A stretch of 64,000 nt of DNA, from the NCBI RefSeq assembly GCF_003797765.1, contig NZ_RKMB01000001.1, positions 248,001-312,000 on the forward strand, in the 5' to 3' direction. Source of the stretch: Ramlibacter sp. WS9 (GTDB lineage: Bacteria; Pseudomonadota; Gammaproteobacteria; Burkholderiales; Burkholderiaceae_C). The notes under the pieces were generated by a model. It was given only the letters and a program-made list of their open reading frames with translations. It was not told the DNA's origin and did not search any database. Shown in pieces: positions 34,027 through 42,531 of the stretch (within the stretch, counting starts at the first letter, position 1; every line of letters begins with the position of its first letter). The position numbers and the translations under genes are program-made.

Positions 34027-34293
34027 ATGAGAACAGAAGCAATGGCCGGCAATCCTTTTGCACTGATGACCGATCCGGGCACGGTGCGCCAGATGATCGA
34101 GAGCTCCGAATCTCTGAGAAGGTTGAGCCAACGGCAATGCCATCCGCTGGACAAGGCCGTGATTCGTAGCGCCAGCGCCGAACTGGCCGCCTACGACGCC
34201 AAGATCGACCGCACCACCATCTACCTGCCGCCCGAAGAAGACAAGTCGACGACCGCGCTGGTGCGCTCTTCGTACCCCGAATCGGTGAACTGA
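34027..34293 (+). CDS. Small protein of unknown function
   Basis: The 88-residue protein reads MRTEAMAGNPFALMTDPGTVRQMIESSESLRRLSQRQCHPLDK and ends TTALVRSSYPESVN. It has no signal peptide or membrane segment. AGGAG lies 7 nt before the ATG, a good start signal, and the composition looks like real coding sequence. I do not recognise a family. Direct repeats and an inverted repeat upstream hint at specific control. Confidence 0.7.
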   Translation: MRTEAMAGNPFALMTDPGTVRQMIESSESLRRLSQRQCHPLDKAVIRSASAELAAYDAKIDRTTIYLPPEEDKSTTALVRSSYPESVN

Positions 34294-34304
34294 GCGACGC
34301 TTTG

Positions 34305-34751
34305 TCATTGCGGGCTTGACCCCGCAAATCCATGCCTCGCGTGCACGTGCCAAACCCCGCACTCTGAGACCTCGCGGCAACGCCGTGCATGGCCGGGCCG
34401 CGGCGCGATGGCTACGGCGTCCGGCTGCGGCGCTGTCGCGCCTATAGCCGGATTCCCCGCGCTGAACGGTCTTGCGGCCCTGCGCAAAACAACTCACTCC
34501 GCCTTGCTCCGTTCAAACAAGTTTTGCGAGCATGAGACGGTCGCGTCGCAAGCGACGCTGGGCCGCAAGACCGTCCACCGCGGGCGCCTGAGCTTTATTC
34601 GCGCCGCGGCCCGGCCGTGCACGGCGTTGCAGTGGCGGGTGGCGTGCCTGCGGCGGCGCGCCGAAACCCGCCCACGCACAGCTTTGCCGCGCGGCCTCAG
34701 AACCCAAAGAACGAATTCGGGGTCATGGATTGCGGGGCAAGCCCGCAATGA
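34305..34751 (+). repeat. MITE-like palindromic element, copy 2 with outer arms
   Basis: The core 34378-34629 (252 bp) has 30-bp terminal inverted repeats with one mismatch and is closely related to 10141-10394 over its whole length. It sits inside a larger structure: an outer arm at 34305-34334 (TCATTGCGGGCTTGAC...) is mirrored at 34724-34751 (...GCAAGCCCGCAATGA). The element fills nearly all of the 474-bp gap between the small gene and the FecR-domain gene. No transposase gene. Confidence 0.8.
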
Positions 34752-34767
34752 GAGCCCGCATTAGCAG

Positions 34768-36711
34768 TTAGCTGCGGCCCCGGCCGTGGCCGCGCCCGCC
34801 GTCGTCGCCGCCTTGCCCGCGGCCCTCGTCGCGGGACTCACGGCCCTGACGGCCTTCGCCACGCCCTTCGCCGCGTCCGTCACCCTTGCCTTCGCCCCCA
34901 CGGCGCTGCTGCGCTTCGGGCGATGCGCCTTGCGGCGGCGCCTGGCGTATCGCGCGCTGCTGCACTTGCTGCTCTTGCATCTGCTGGCGGTGCAGCTGTT
35001 GCTGCTGTTGCCGCACGGCGTGGTCCTGCGCCGCCTGTTGTTGACGCACCGCCCGCTCCTGCTGCATCTGCTGCTGGCGGATCGCGTGTTCCTGCGCTTG
35101 CTGTTGGCGGCGCAGCTCGTCCTGCTGGCGCTGGCCTTGCATCTGCATTTGCTGTTCGCGTTGCGCGCGTTGCTGCTCACGGACGGCACGTTCCTGCTCA
35201 CGCGCCCCGCGCTGCTCCTGGTGCATTTGGATGCGGCGCTGCTGATCTTCCTGCCGCTCCTGCTGCCGGCGCGGCTCCTGCCATTGACGGCCCGGCAGCT
35301 GATTCTGGAACACCGGTGGCGGGAGATTGGCGACCACACCTGCACTCACGCCCAGCGGTGGCGGTGGCGTCACGCGCAGGCGCGACGCGCGGATATCGGC
35401 ATAGCGGTTGGCGTACGGCTGCGGCAGGGCGGGCTGGGGCATCACGTGCACGCGGCCCACGTCGGCGACGCCGTTGCGCTGCCAATGCCGGTGCACCGGA
35501 CGGCCGCGGCTGAAGTCTTCCGTGCGAACGGAGGTCCAGACGCCGGGCCGGTTCTGGTACAGGTAATGATCGCCGCGATGGCGGTGGTCCACGACGATGT
35601 ACCGGTTGACGCCGCTGATGTAGCGCGGGCTCGTGCGGTAGGCGGGGCGCCAGACCTCGCCCGGGCCGAGCGGGAACCAACCCACGCCGGAGCCGAATGA
35701 AAAGGTGGCACTGCCGCCGCTGCCGACGAATGCGACCAGCGCTGGCGCATAGACCGGGCGCGGACCGATGCGGCCCGGCACCCAGGCCCAGCGCGAGCCG
35801 ATCAGGGCCCAACGGCCGTAGTGGAAGGGTGCGAAGCCCCAGGGCGCGTCGTCGACCCACGTCCAGCCCCACGGCGCGATGAAGTCCCAATGGCCGTAAC
35901 GATAGGGCGCCCAGTCGGCGACGGTCACGCGGGGGTACCACACGGGGCCATAGTCGGTGTCTTGCGACCAGGTGCCGTTGCTGTCCAGCTGCTGATAGCC
36001 CACGACTTCGCGCGGAACGTAGCGCGCGGTGAGCGATTGGTCTTCGGCCCGGTTGAGGTCGGCGGCCCAGCGGTCGAAAGCATCTTCGCCAGGCATGGCG
36101 CGCACGGAGACGCGTTCAAGATCCCGGCCGGTGAACGTCACGACCTGCCCACCCACGAGTTCCTGCGCCTGGCCATTGGCGCCATAGACCAAGGCGGCGC
36201 CGTCGCGCACCGTCACGCGCGTTGTGCCCTGCGCCGGATCGACGTCCAGGCGGTAGTCGCCCGGCTGGGTCGCCCGGAATGCCAGCTGCGGCGTGTCGAT
36301 CTCGAAGTTCTCGCCACTTTGCACCTGTCGCACGCGGGCGTTGAGGGTGCCTGCGTTCAGGCTGGCCTGCAGCGCCTCGGCGTCCAGCGCGGCCACATCC
36401 AGGAAAGTCTGGCTGTCCATGTGCAGCGCCGCGGAGCCGACGTGCAGTTCGGCGCGCGCGCCCTTGTCCGTCCAGAGCCGGTCACCGCGCGTGATGGGGC
36501 GGTTCGGGATGGCGTCCAGCCAATCGGTCTCGCCGGCGGGCGCGAACACCACGGAGCCTTCGATCTGGCTGAGGGTGGCAACGCGCGCCGGCGGATCGGC
36601 GGCGACTTGTGCCGGCGCCTGTGCCTGCGCCTGGGCGACGCCCCAGCCGAACGCCAGCAGCAGCGGCAACGCGCGTGCAATCGCGAAGCGGGCAAATGAT
36701 CGAGTGGTCAT
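34768..36711 (-). CDS. FecR/DUF6600 secreted protein with Gln/Arg-rich tail
   Basis: The 647-residue product has a signal peptide (ALPLLLAFGWGVAQAQAQ), a FecR-like domain (residues about 40-180: IEGSVVFAPAGETDWLDAIPNRPITRGDRLWTD), and a DUF6600 domain rich in Trp (about 210-320: WAPYRYGHWDFIAPWGWTWVDDAPWGFAPFHYGRWALIG). From about residue 440 it is a Gln/Arg/Glu-rich helical stretch, ending in a Gly/Arg/Glu-rich tail. GGAG sits 7 nt before the ATG at 36711. It is a paralogue of the preceding gene, 44 nt apart on the same strand. The function is unknown; an envelope-associated structural role is plausible. Confidence 0.82.
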   Translation of the reverse strand: MTTRSFARFAIARALPLLLAFGWGVAQAQAQAPAQVAADPPARVATLSQIEGSVVFAPAGETDWLDAIPNRPITRGDRLWTDKGARAELHVGSAALHMDSQTFLDVAALDAEALQASLNAGTLNARVRQVQSGENFEIDTPQLAFRATQPGDYRLDVDPAQGTTRVTVRDGAALVYGANGQAQELVGGQVVTFTGRDLERVSVRAMPGEDAFDRWAADLNRAEDQSLTARYVPREVVGYQQLDSNGTWSQDTDYGPVWYPRVTVADWAPYRYGHWDFIAPWGWTWVDDAPWGFAPFHYGRWALIGSRWAWVPGRIGPRPVYAPALVAFVGSGGSATFSFGSGVGWFPLGPGEVWRPAYRTSPRYISGVNRYIVVDHRHRGDHYLYQNRPGVWTSVRTEDFSRGRPVHRHWQRNGVADVGRVHVMPQPALPQPYANRYADIRASRLRVTPPPPLGVSAGVVANLPPPVFQNQLPGRQWQEPRRQQERQEDQQRRIQMHQEQRGAREQERAVREQQRAQREQQMQMQGQRQQDELRRQQQAQEHAIRQQQMQQERAVRQQQAAQDHAVRQQQQQLHRQQMQEQQVQQRAIRQAPPQGASPEAQQRRGGEGKGDGRGEGRGEGRQGRESRDEGRGQGGDDGGRGHGRGRS

Positions 36712-36755
36712 GGCAGTCTCCATTGTCATTGTGTTTGGAACGCGCGGGGCCCGCA

Positions 36756-39392
36756 TCAGCTCATCGGCCCGGAGTTGAGGATCGGGATGCCGCGCGAGCG
36801 GCGGTCGTCGCGCAGGTCGGGCCGGCCGCCACGCAGGCGCAACTGCTGTTGCTGCTGCTCCCACGCCTGCTGGTCACGCCGCCACTGTTCGGCCAGCGCC
36901 TGCTGCTGGCGCGCAATCGCCGCGCGCTGGGCCTGCTGCTGCGCCAGTTCGCGCTCTTGCCGTTCCTGGGCCTCGCGCTTCGCCTGCTGCTCTTCGCGCT
37001 GCATGCGTTGCTCGCGCAGTGCCTGCGCGTCGCGCTCGGCGGAACGGCGGGCCTGCTCGACGTGCTGGGCATGCAGTTCGCGGCGCTGCTGTTCCTCGCG
37101 GCGGGCGACGGCCTCGCGCTTGGCCTGCTCGGCTTGTTTGGCCAACTGCTCGCGCTTCAGCTGCTCGGCGCGCTTGGCGGTCTGCTCGCGCTGCAGCTCC
37201 GCGCGCTTGGCCGACTGCTCGCGTTTCGCCTGCTCGGCTTGCCTGGCCAGCAGCTCTCGCTTGGCGGCCTGTTCGCGCTCGCGCTTCGCGACCAATTCAC
37301 GTTTGGCCTGTGCTTCCGCCAGCTTGGCCTGTTTGGCCGCGGCGATTTGCTCCCGCTTCGCCGCGGCGAGCTGCTCACGTTTTGTTTCTGCGATTTGCTC
37401 GCGCCTGGCTTCCGCGCGGCGAGCCAACTGTTCGCGCTTGCTCTGCTCGGCGCGGCGCGCCTGCTTCTCGCGCCGGGCTTGTTCTTCCGCGCGGTCCTGC
37501 TCCAGCTTCGCCTGCTCAATGCGGGCCTGCTCCGCCGCTTTGGCGCGTTCGGCCTTGGCGCGCTCTGCAGTGGCACGTGCGGCCTTCGCGATTTCCGCCT
37601 TGGCCTTCTCGGCCTTTGCCACTTCAGCCTTCGCCATTTCGGAGTTCACCACTTCTGCCTTCGCCGCTTCGGCGCGCTTGGCAGGTGCCGCGGCCTGAGG
37701 CTGCACCGCAGGCAGCACGGCCGGCACAGCGGCGGCAACCACGGGCGGCGCTGCCGGTGCCTTCGCAGCCGCAACAACCGGCACGGCTGCCTTGGCCTGC
37801 TGTTGACGCGCTCGTTCGGCCTCTGCCCGTTGTTGTTGCGCCGCTTGCAGAACACGCTGCACTTCGGCTTGCTGCTGGGCGGCGGCTTGCACGCGGGCGG
37901 CATGCGCTGCAGCTTGTGCCAGCGCCGCAGCCTGCACCGCGGCTTGCGTCGCTGGCTTGGGTTCCGAAGCGGGCTTGGGTTGCGATGCCGGCGCAACCGC
38001 GACCTGTGTCGCTGGAGCGGCAACGCGACGCGGTGCCGGCGGCGTGTCCGGTTGGGGCACCGTCACTTTCGCCGGAGCAACGCGCGACATCGCGATGGTG
38101 CCGCCGCGTTCGGGCATGGGAGGCGGCGGCACGATCTGGGCGTTGGTCAGCGAGTTGGCGGCGATGCGCAGCCAGCCCGCGCCGGCCGGCTTGCCGCGAT
38201 GGAATTCCTCGGCGGGAATCGACGTGAGGGCTTCGGGCTTGCGCTGGTTCGCGTACGTTGGGTTGGCTTCCAGCTTGAGGTTCTGGTTGAGGTTGCTCAT
38301 GTAGACCGGGCTCGCGCGGTAGCCGGGTTGCCACACTTCGCCGGGTGCCAGCGGGAACCAGGCCACGCCGGGCTTGCCGGCAATGACGGGAAGGTTCCAT
38401 TGGGTGGCGCTGCCGTTGCCGCCACCGACGAACGCCACCAGCGCCGGCGCATACACCGGTTTCAACGACAGGCGCCCCGGCACCCAGGCCCAACGCGAGC
38501 CGATCATTGCCCAGCGCCCATAGTGGAAGGGCGCGAAGCCCCAGGCCGCGTCGTCCATCCAGGTCCAGCCCCAGGGCGACATCCACTCCCAGTGGCCGTT
38601 GCGGTAGGGCGCCCAGTTCGCAGGCATTCCCTGAGGGAACCACACCGACCCGTGGGTTGCGTCCTGCGACCACTGGCCGGCGGAATCGAGCTCCTGGTAG
38701 CCGACGACTTCGCGCGGCACGTAGCGCGCGGAGACCGATTGCTCCTCACGCCGGTTGCGGTCAGCGGCCCAGCGGTCGAAATTGTCTTGCGGCGGCGACT
38801 CCTGCACGGACACCTGCGCCAGCGTGCGGTCGCGGAACGTGATCTGCTGGCCGCCGCCCAGTGGCAAGACCTGCCCCGCCTCGCCGTAAACGGCGCCGGT
38901 CCCCGAGTGGATCGTCACGCGCGTGATGCCGCGCACCGGATCGACGTCGATGCGGTAGTCGCCCGGATAGGCGGCGCGGTACGCGAGGTTCGGCGTGTCG
39001 ATCTCGAAGTTCTCGCCCTCGGGCAGCGTGCGGATGCGCACGTACACCGAGCCCTGCGTCACGCTCAGCTGGGCGGCCCGGTCGTCGAGCTGCAGGATTT
39101 CCACGTGCGTGCTGGGGGCCATGCGCACGGCCGACGAGCCCACCTGCATCTCGGCGCGCGAGCGGCGCTCGGTCCACACCCGGTCGCCGCGTGTGAGCGG
39201 GCGATTGCGGATCGCGTCGGTCCATTCGTTGTCGCCCGCCTGCGAGAAAGCCACCGCGCCTTCGGCCAGGTTCACGCGTCCCACGCGGCTCGGCGGATCG
39301 GCCTGCGCCATCGCGCGCGCGCCTAACAGCGCCAGCAGCACCAAAGGTAACAGGCGCGCAAAGAAAACGTGAAGAAGGTGGGCAGGGCTCAT
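36756..39392 (-). CDS. FecR/DUF6600 secreted protein with very long Lys/Glu/Ala tail
   Basis: The 878-residue product has a signal peptide (ARLLPLVLLALLGARAMAQ), a FecR-like domain (about 33-175) and a DUF6600 Trp-rich domain (about 220-310: WAPYRNGHWEWMSPWGWTWMDD). The remaining half is an Ala-rich linker and a TolA-like charged helix of repeated units such as AKREQLARRAEARREQ, about 400 residues long. GGAGA lies 8 nt before the second ATG, so I use 39392 rather than 39398. With its paralogue it forms a two-gene operon. The tail could span the periplasm as a long single helix. Confidence 0.82.
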   Translation of the reverse strand: MSPAHLLHVFFARLLPLVLLALLGARAMAQADPPSRVGRVNLAEGAVAFSQAGDNEWTDAIRNRPLTRGDRVWTERRSRAEMQVGSSAVRMAPSTHVEILQLDDRAAQLSVTQGSVYVRIRTLPEGENFEIDTPNLAYRAAYPGDYRIDVDPVRGITRVTIHSGTGAVYGEAGQVLPLGGGQQITFRDRTLAQVSVQESPPQDNFDRWAADRNRREEQSVSARYVPREVVGYQELDSAGQWSQDATHGSVWFPQGMPANWAPYRNGHWEWMSPWGWTWMDDAAWGFAPFHYGRWAMIGSRWAWVPGRLSLKPVYAPALVAFVGGGNGSATQWNLPVIAGKPGVAWFPLAPGEVWQPGYRASPVYMSNLNQNLKLEANPTYANQRKPEALTSIPAEEFHRGKPAGAGWLRIAANSLTNAQIVPPPPMPERGGTIAMSRVAPAKVTVPQPDTPPAPRRVAAPATQVAVAPASQPKPASEPKPATQAAVQAAALAQAAAHAARVQAAAQQQAEVQRVLQAAQQQRAEAERARQQQAKAAVPVVAAAKAPAAPPVVAAAVPAVLPAVQPQAAAPAKRAEAAKAEVVNSEMAKAEVAKAEKAKAEIAKAARATAERAKAERAKAAEQARIEQAKLEQDRAEEQARREKQARRAEQSKREQLARRAEARREQIAETKREQLAAAKREQIAAAKQAKLAEAQAKRELVAKREREQAAKRELLARQAEQAKREQSAKRAELQREQTAKRAEQLKREQLAKQAEQAKREAVARREEQQRRELHAQHVEQARRSAERDAQALREQRMQREEQQAKREAQERQERELAQQQAQRAAIARQQQALAEQWRRDQQAWEQQQQQLRLRGGRPDLRDDRRSRGIPILNSGPMS

Positions 39393-39455
39393 GAGCATTC
39401 TCTCCAGGAAGTAGAACGCTTTCGCCCCCGAAAAGATCGCAAAGCCCAGGTAAAG

Positions 39456-39480
39456 GCGGGCTCTCTCGCCCGCGTTTTTT
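39456..39480 (+). terminator. Intrinsic-terminator-like hairpin facing the plus strand
   Basis: GCGGGC and GCCCGC pair around TCTCTC and are followed by GTTTTTT on the plus strand. Both flanking genes run on the minus strand, so the U-tract faces the wrong way for gor. It would stop antisense transcription coming out of the FecR-domain operon. Confidence 0.45.
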
Positions 39481-39506
39481 GTAATGCTGTGTAAAGCCGC
39501 TGCGCG

Positions 39507-40871
39507 TCAGCCGGCGAGGGGCTCGCGCATCGTGACAAATTCCTCAGCGGCGGTGGGATGGATGCCGATGGTGCTGTCGAACACCGCCTTGGTCGCGCCG
39601 GCCTTCATCGCCACCGCGAAGCCCTGCACGACCTCGCCCGCGTCGGGGCCGACCATGTGCAGGCCGATCACGCGATCTGTCGCCGCATCGACCAGCAGCT
39701 TCATCAAGGTGCGCTCGCCGTTGCCGCTCAAGGTGTGCTTCAGGGCCCGGAACTCGCTGCGGAATACCGTGACTTTCTCAAAGGTCTTGCGCGCTTCGCC
39801 TTCGGTGTAGCCGACGGTGGCGATGTTCGGGTGCGTGAACACCGCGGTCGGGATGAAGTCGTAACCCATCGTGCGTTTGCCCTGGCCGAACAGGTGGTCG
39901 ACCACCACCATCGCCTCGCCCAACGCAACCGGCGTGAGCTGTATCCGCGCGGTGACGTCGCCCAGTGCGTAGATCGAGGGAACGGAGGTGCGATAGAGCG
40001 CATCGACGACGATCGCGCCGGCCTTGCTTTGCGCGACGCCGGCTGTGTCGAGGCCCAACCCTACGACGTTCGGCACGCGGCCGGTCGCATAGAGCACGGT
40101 GTCGGCGGTGACGGTGCTGCCGTCCAGCAAGGTCACTTCGAGCCCCGACGATGTCTTGCGGATTGCGCGGACGTCGCTGCCGGTGCGCAGGTCGATGCCG
40201 TGCTTGCGCGTCTCCTGCGTGATGAAGGCGCGCACGTCGGCGTCGAAGCCCCGCAGGATCTGCTCGCCCCGGTAGAGCTGCGTCACCTTCGAGCCCAGGC
40301 CGTTGAAGATGGAGGCGAACTCGCACGCGATATAGCCGCCGCCCACCACCAGCAGGCGTTTGGGGAAAGGGTCGAGATCGAACATGCTGTCGGAGGTGAC
40401 GGCGTGCTCGCAGCCCGGGAACTTCGGCACGCTCGGCGTGCCACCGGTCGCGACCAGGATGTTCTGCGCCGTGATATTTTTCTCGCCTTCTTCGGTGCGA
40501 ACCTTCGCCGTGTGGCCGTCCACCAACTGGGCCCAGCCGCGCACGATCTCCACACCCGGGCCCTGCAGCAGTTGCTGGTAGACGCCATTCAACCGCGTGA
40601 TCTCTTTCGCGCGGTTCGCTTTCAGCCGGGCCCAGTCGAATTGCGGCGGCTTCACGTCCCAGCCGAACCCGGCGGCGTCCTGGAAGTCGTGGGCGAAATG
40701 CGCAGCGTAGCTATAGAGCTTCTTGGGAATGCAGCCGACGTTGACGCAAGTGCCGCCCAACGCGGCCGCCTCGGCAAGCCCGACGCGCGCGCCGCGCTGC
40801 GCCGCCATGCGCGCGGCGCGCACACCGCCGGAGCCGCCGCCGATGACGAAGAGGTCGTAGTCGTGAGCCAT
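39507..40871 (-). CDS. gor: Glutathione-disulfide reductase
   Basis: This cytoplasmic flavoenzyme reduces oxidised glutathione with NADPH. The 454-residue protein has the FAD motif LFVIGGGSGGVRAARMAA, the redox-active disulfide in GGTCVNVGCIPKKLY, the NADPH-binding motif VVGGGYIACEFASIFNGLG, FAD-binding YALGDVT and the C-terminal catalytic His in IGIHPTAAEEFVTMR. The start at 40871 (MAHDYDLFVIGG) fits the family. It ends the block with the LysR gene upstream (17-nt gap), and a GST gene is nearby, so a shared glutathione/electrophile role is likely. Confidence 0.95.
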   Translation of the reverse strand: MAHDYDLFVIGGGSGGVRAARMAAQRGARVGLAEAAALGGTCVNVGCIPKKLYSYAAHFAHDFQDAAGFGWDVKPPQFDWARLKANRAKEITRLNGVYQQLLQGPGVEIVRGWAQLVDGHTAKVRTEEGEKNITAQNILVATGGTPSVPKFPGCEHAVTSDSMFDLDPFPKRLLVVGGGYIACEFASIFNGLGSKVTQLYRGEQILRGFDADVRAFITQETRKHGIDLRTGSDVRAIRKTSSGLEVTLLDGSTVTADTVLYATGRVPNVVGLGLDTAGVAQSKAGAIVVDALYRTSVPSIYALGDVTARIQLTPVALGEAMVVVDHLFGQGKRTMGYDFIPTAVFTHPNIATVGYTEGEARKTFEKVTVFRSEFRALKHTLSGNGERTLMKLLVDAATDRVIGLHMVGPDAGEVVQGFAVAMKAGATKAVFDSTIGIHPTAAEEFVTMREPLAG

Positions 40872-40888
40872 GGAATCGTGTCCCTTTT

Positions 40889-41779
40889 TCAAGTTCGAAA
40901 AGCGGTGATGTCGTTGCGGATCCAGTCGATGAACAACCGCGTGCGGGCCGGCAGCAGCCGTGCATGCGGGTAGACCACGCTGATCGGTCGGGGCGGGCGC
41001 TCGAATCTTTCAAGCACGATCTTCAGGCGCTTCTGCGCGATGAAAGGCGCCACCTGGTAGGAGAAGAACATGCCGAAGCCCGCGCCGTCGGCGCAGGCCT
41101 GCACGGCGGGCAGCACGTGGTTGAAATCGAGGTTGCCGGACACGTTCACGCGGAACGCGCGGCCGTTCTCCTGGAAGTCGCCCCAGGTCGGCTTGCCCGC
41201 GATCATCCGGATGCAGTTGGCCTGCTGCAGGTCGCGCGGATGCTTCGGAACGCCATGCTTGCGCAGGTAGGCCGGGGTGGCGACGACGACACGGCGGATC
41301 TGCCCCAATGGCAGGGCGACCAGAGACGAATCCTCGAGCGCGCCGATGCGGACGCCCAGGTCCATGCCTTCTTCCAGCAGGTTCACCACCCGGTCCAGCA
41401 GCACCACGCTGCAGCGCATCTGGTCGTACTGCCGCACGAAACGCGTGACGGCCGGCGCCACCCACATCTGGCCGAAAGCGACCGGGGCGGTGATGCTGAG
41501 GTGGCCGGCCGGCTCGGTCGCGCCGGCCGTGAGCGCCGCTTCCGACTCCTCCAGCGCCAGCAGCACCTGGCGGCAGTTGTCCAGGTGCTGGCGGCCTTCT
41601 TCGGTGAGCGAGATGCGTCGCGTCGTGCGATTGAACAGGCGCACGCCCAATTCCGCCTCGTAGGCAGCCAGCGAACGCACCACCGCCGGAAGCGAGGCGC
41701 CGGTGCTGCGCGCCGCGGCCGTGAGGCTGCCTTCGTCGGCGATCCGAACGAAGGTTTGCATGGCTTTGAATTTGTCCAT
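40889..41779 (-). CDS. LysR-family transcriptional regulator
   Basis: This 296-residue regulator belongs to the large group with the start MDKFKAMQTFVRIADEGSLTAAARSTGASLPAVVRSLAAYE. The C-terminal ligand domain begins about residue 90 (GHLSITAPVAFGQMWVAPAV). It lies divergent from the GST/flavin-fold pair and just upstream of gor, so it probably controls one or both. No signal for ligand identity is visible. Confidence 0.92.
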   Translation of the reverse strand: MDKFKAMQTFVRIADEGSLTAAARSTGASLPAVVRSLAAYEAELGVRLFNRTTRRISLTEEGRQHLDNCRQVLLALEESEAALTAGATEPAGHLSITAPVAFGQMWVAPAVTRFVRQYDQMRCSVVLLDRVVNLLEEGMDLGVRIGALEDSSLVALPLGQIRRVVVATPAYLRKHGVPKHPRDLQQANCIRMIAGKPTWGDFQENGRAFRVNVSGNLDFNHVLPAVQACADGAGFGMFFSYQVAPFIAQKRLKIVLERFERPPRPISVVYPHARLLPARTRLFIDWIRNDITAFRT

Positions 41780-41885
41780 CAGGCCCTGATTAATCCATAT
41801 ATCGGAAGAGTCCTGTGCAGACCGGGGTATTTATTCAAACGGGCGCAGCAAACAGAATCCGGGCTTCCCCATCCAGGAGCCCTCC

Positions 41886-42524
41886 ATGAACAACGCCTCG
41901 CCCGCCCGACCGATCCGCCTGCACCGCATGGCCTTGTCGGGGCATTGCCACCGCATCGAGCTGTTCCTCTCCCTGCTCGGGCTGCCGTACGAACTGGTGG
42001 AGATCGACCTCGCCGCCGGCGCGCACAAGTCTCCGGAGTTCCTGCGCATGAACCCTTTCGGCCAGGTGCCGGTGATCCAGGACGGCGATGTGACCCTGGC
42101 CGATTCGAACGCCATCCTGGTCTATCTGCAAGGACGTTACGCGCCCGGGCAATGGCTGCCGAGCGATCCGCTGGCCGCTGCGCAGGTGCAGCGATGGCTG
42201 TCGGTCGCTGCCGGGCCGCTGGCCTTCGGTGCGGCGGCTGCGCGCGTGATCCAGCTGTTCCGGCGGCCGGACGACCCTGCGGCCGCCATCGCGCGCGCCA
42301 ATGCGCTGCTGAAGGTGATGGATGCCGAACTGGCTACGCGCGCATTCCTCACGAGCGATCAGCCGACGATCGCCGACATCGCCAACTACAGCTACATCGC
42401 GCACGCGCCGGAAGGCAATGTGTCGCTCGAGCCCTACCCGCATGTACGCGCCTGGCTGCAACGGATTGAAGCCTTACCGCGCTTCGTGCCGATGATGAAG
42501 TCGGCAGTCGGCCTGGCGGGCTGA
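41886..42524 (+). CDS. Glutathione S-transferase family protein
   Basis: The 212-residue protein has the thioredoxin-like N-terminal domain with the glutathione-binding cis-proline and Ser motif (FGQVPVIQDGDVTLADSNAILVYL) and the helical C-terminal domain (SDQPTIADIANYSYIAHAPEGN). The N-terminal ALSGHCHRIELFL holds a possible catalytic Ser or Cys. GSTs conjugate glutathione to electrophiles. It is followed 7 nt later by a flavin-fold gene and is divergent from a LysR regulator. Confidence 0.92.
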   Translation: MNNASPARPIRLHRMALSGHCHRIELFLSLLGLPYELVEIDLAAGAHKSPEFLRMNPFGQVPVIQDGDVTLADSNAILVYLQGRYAPGQWLPSDPLAAAQVQRWLSVAAGPLAFGAAAARVIQLFRRPDDPAAAIARANALLKVMDAELATRAFLTSDQPTIADIANYSYIAHAPEGNVSLEPYPHVRAWLQRIEALPRFVPMMKSAVGLAG

Positions 42525-42531
42525 GCAAGCC

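Noticed and set aside
36900..37650. Short recurring units that could look like a CRISPR array
   Set aside because: Unit lengths and spacing vary, there are no unique spacers, and the units stay in one reading frame as AKREQ-type codons.
36609..39326. A 905-codon plus-strand open frame opposite the FecR/DUF6600 gene
   Set aside because: It is Leu/Arg/Ala-rich low-complexity sequence that mirrors the repeated codons of the minus-strand gene. It has no signal, domain or RBS, and the minus frame has a clear signal peptide and domains.
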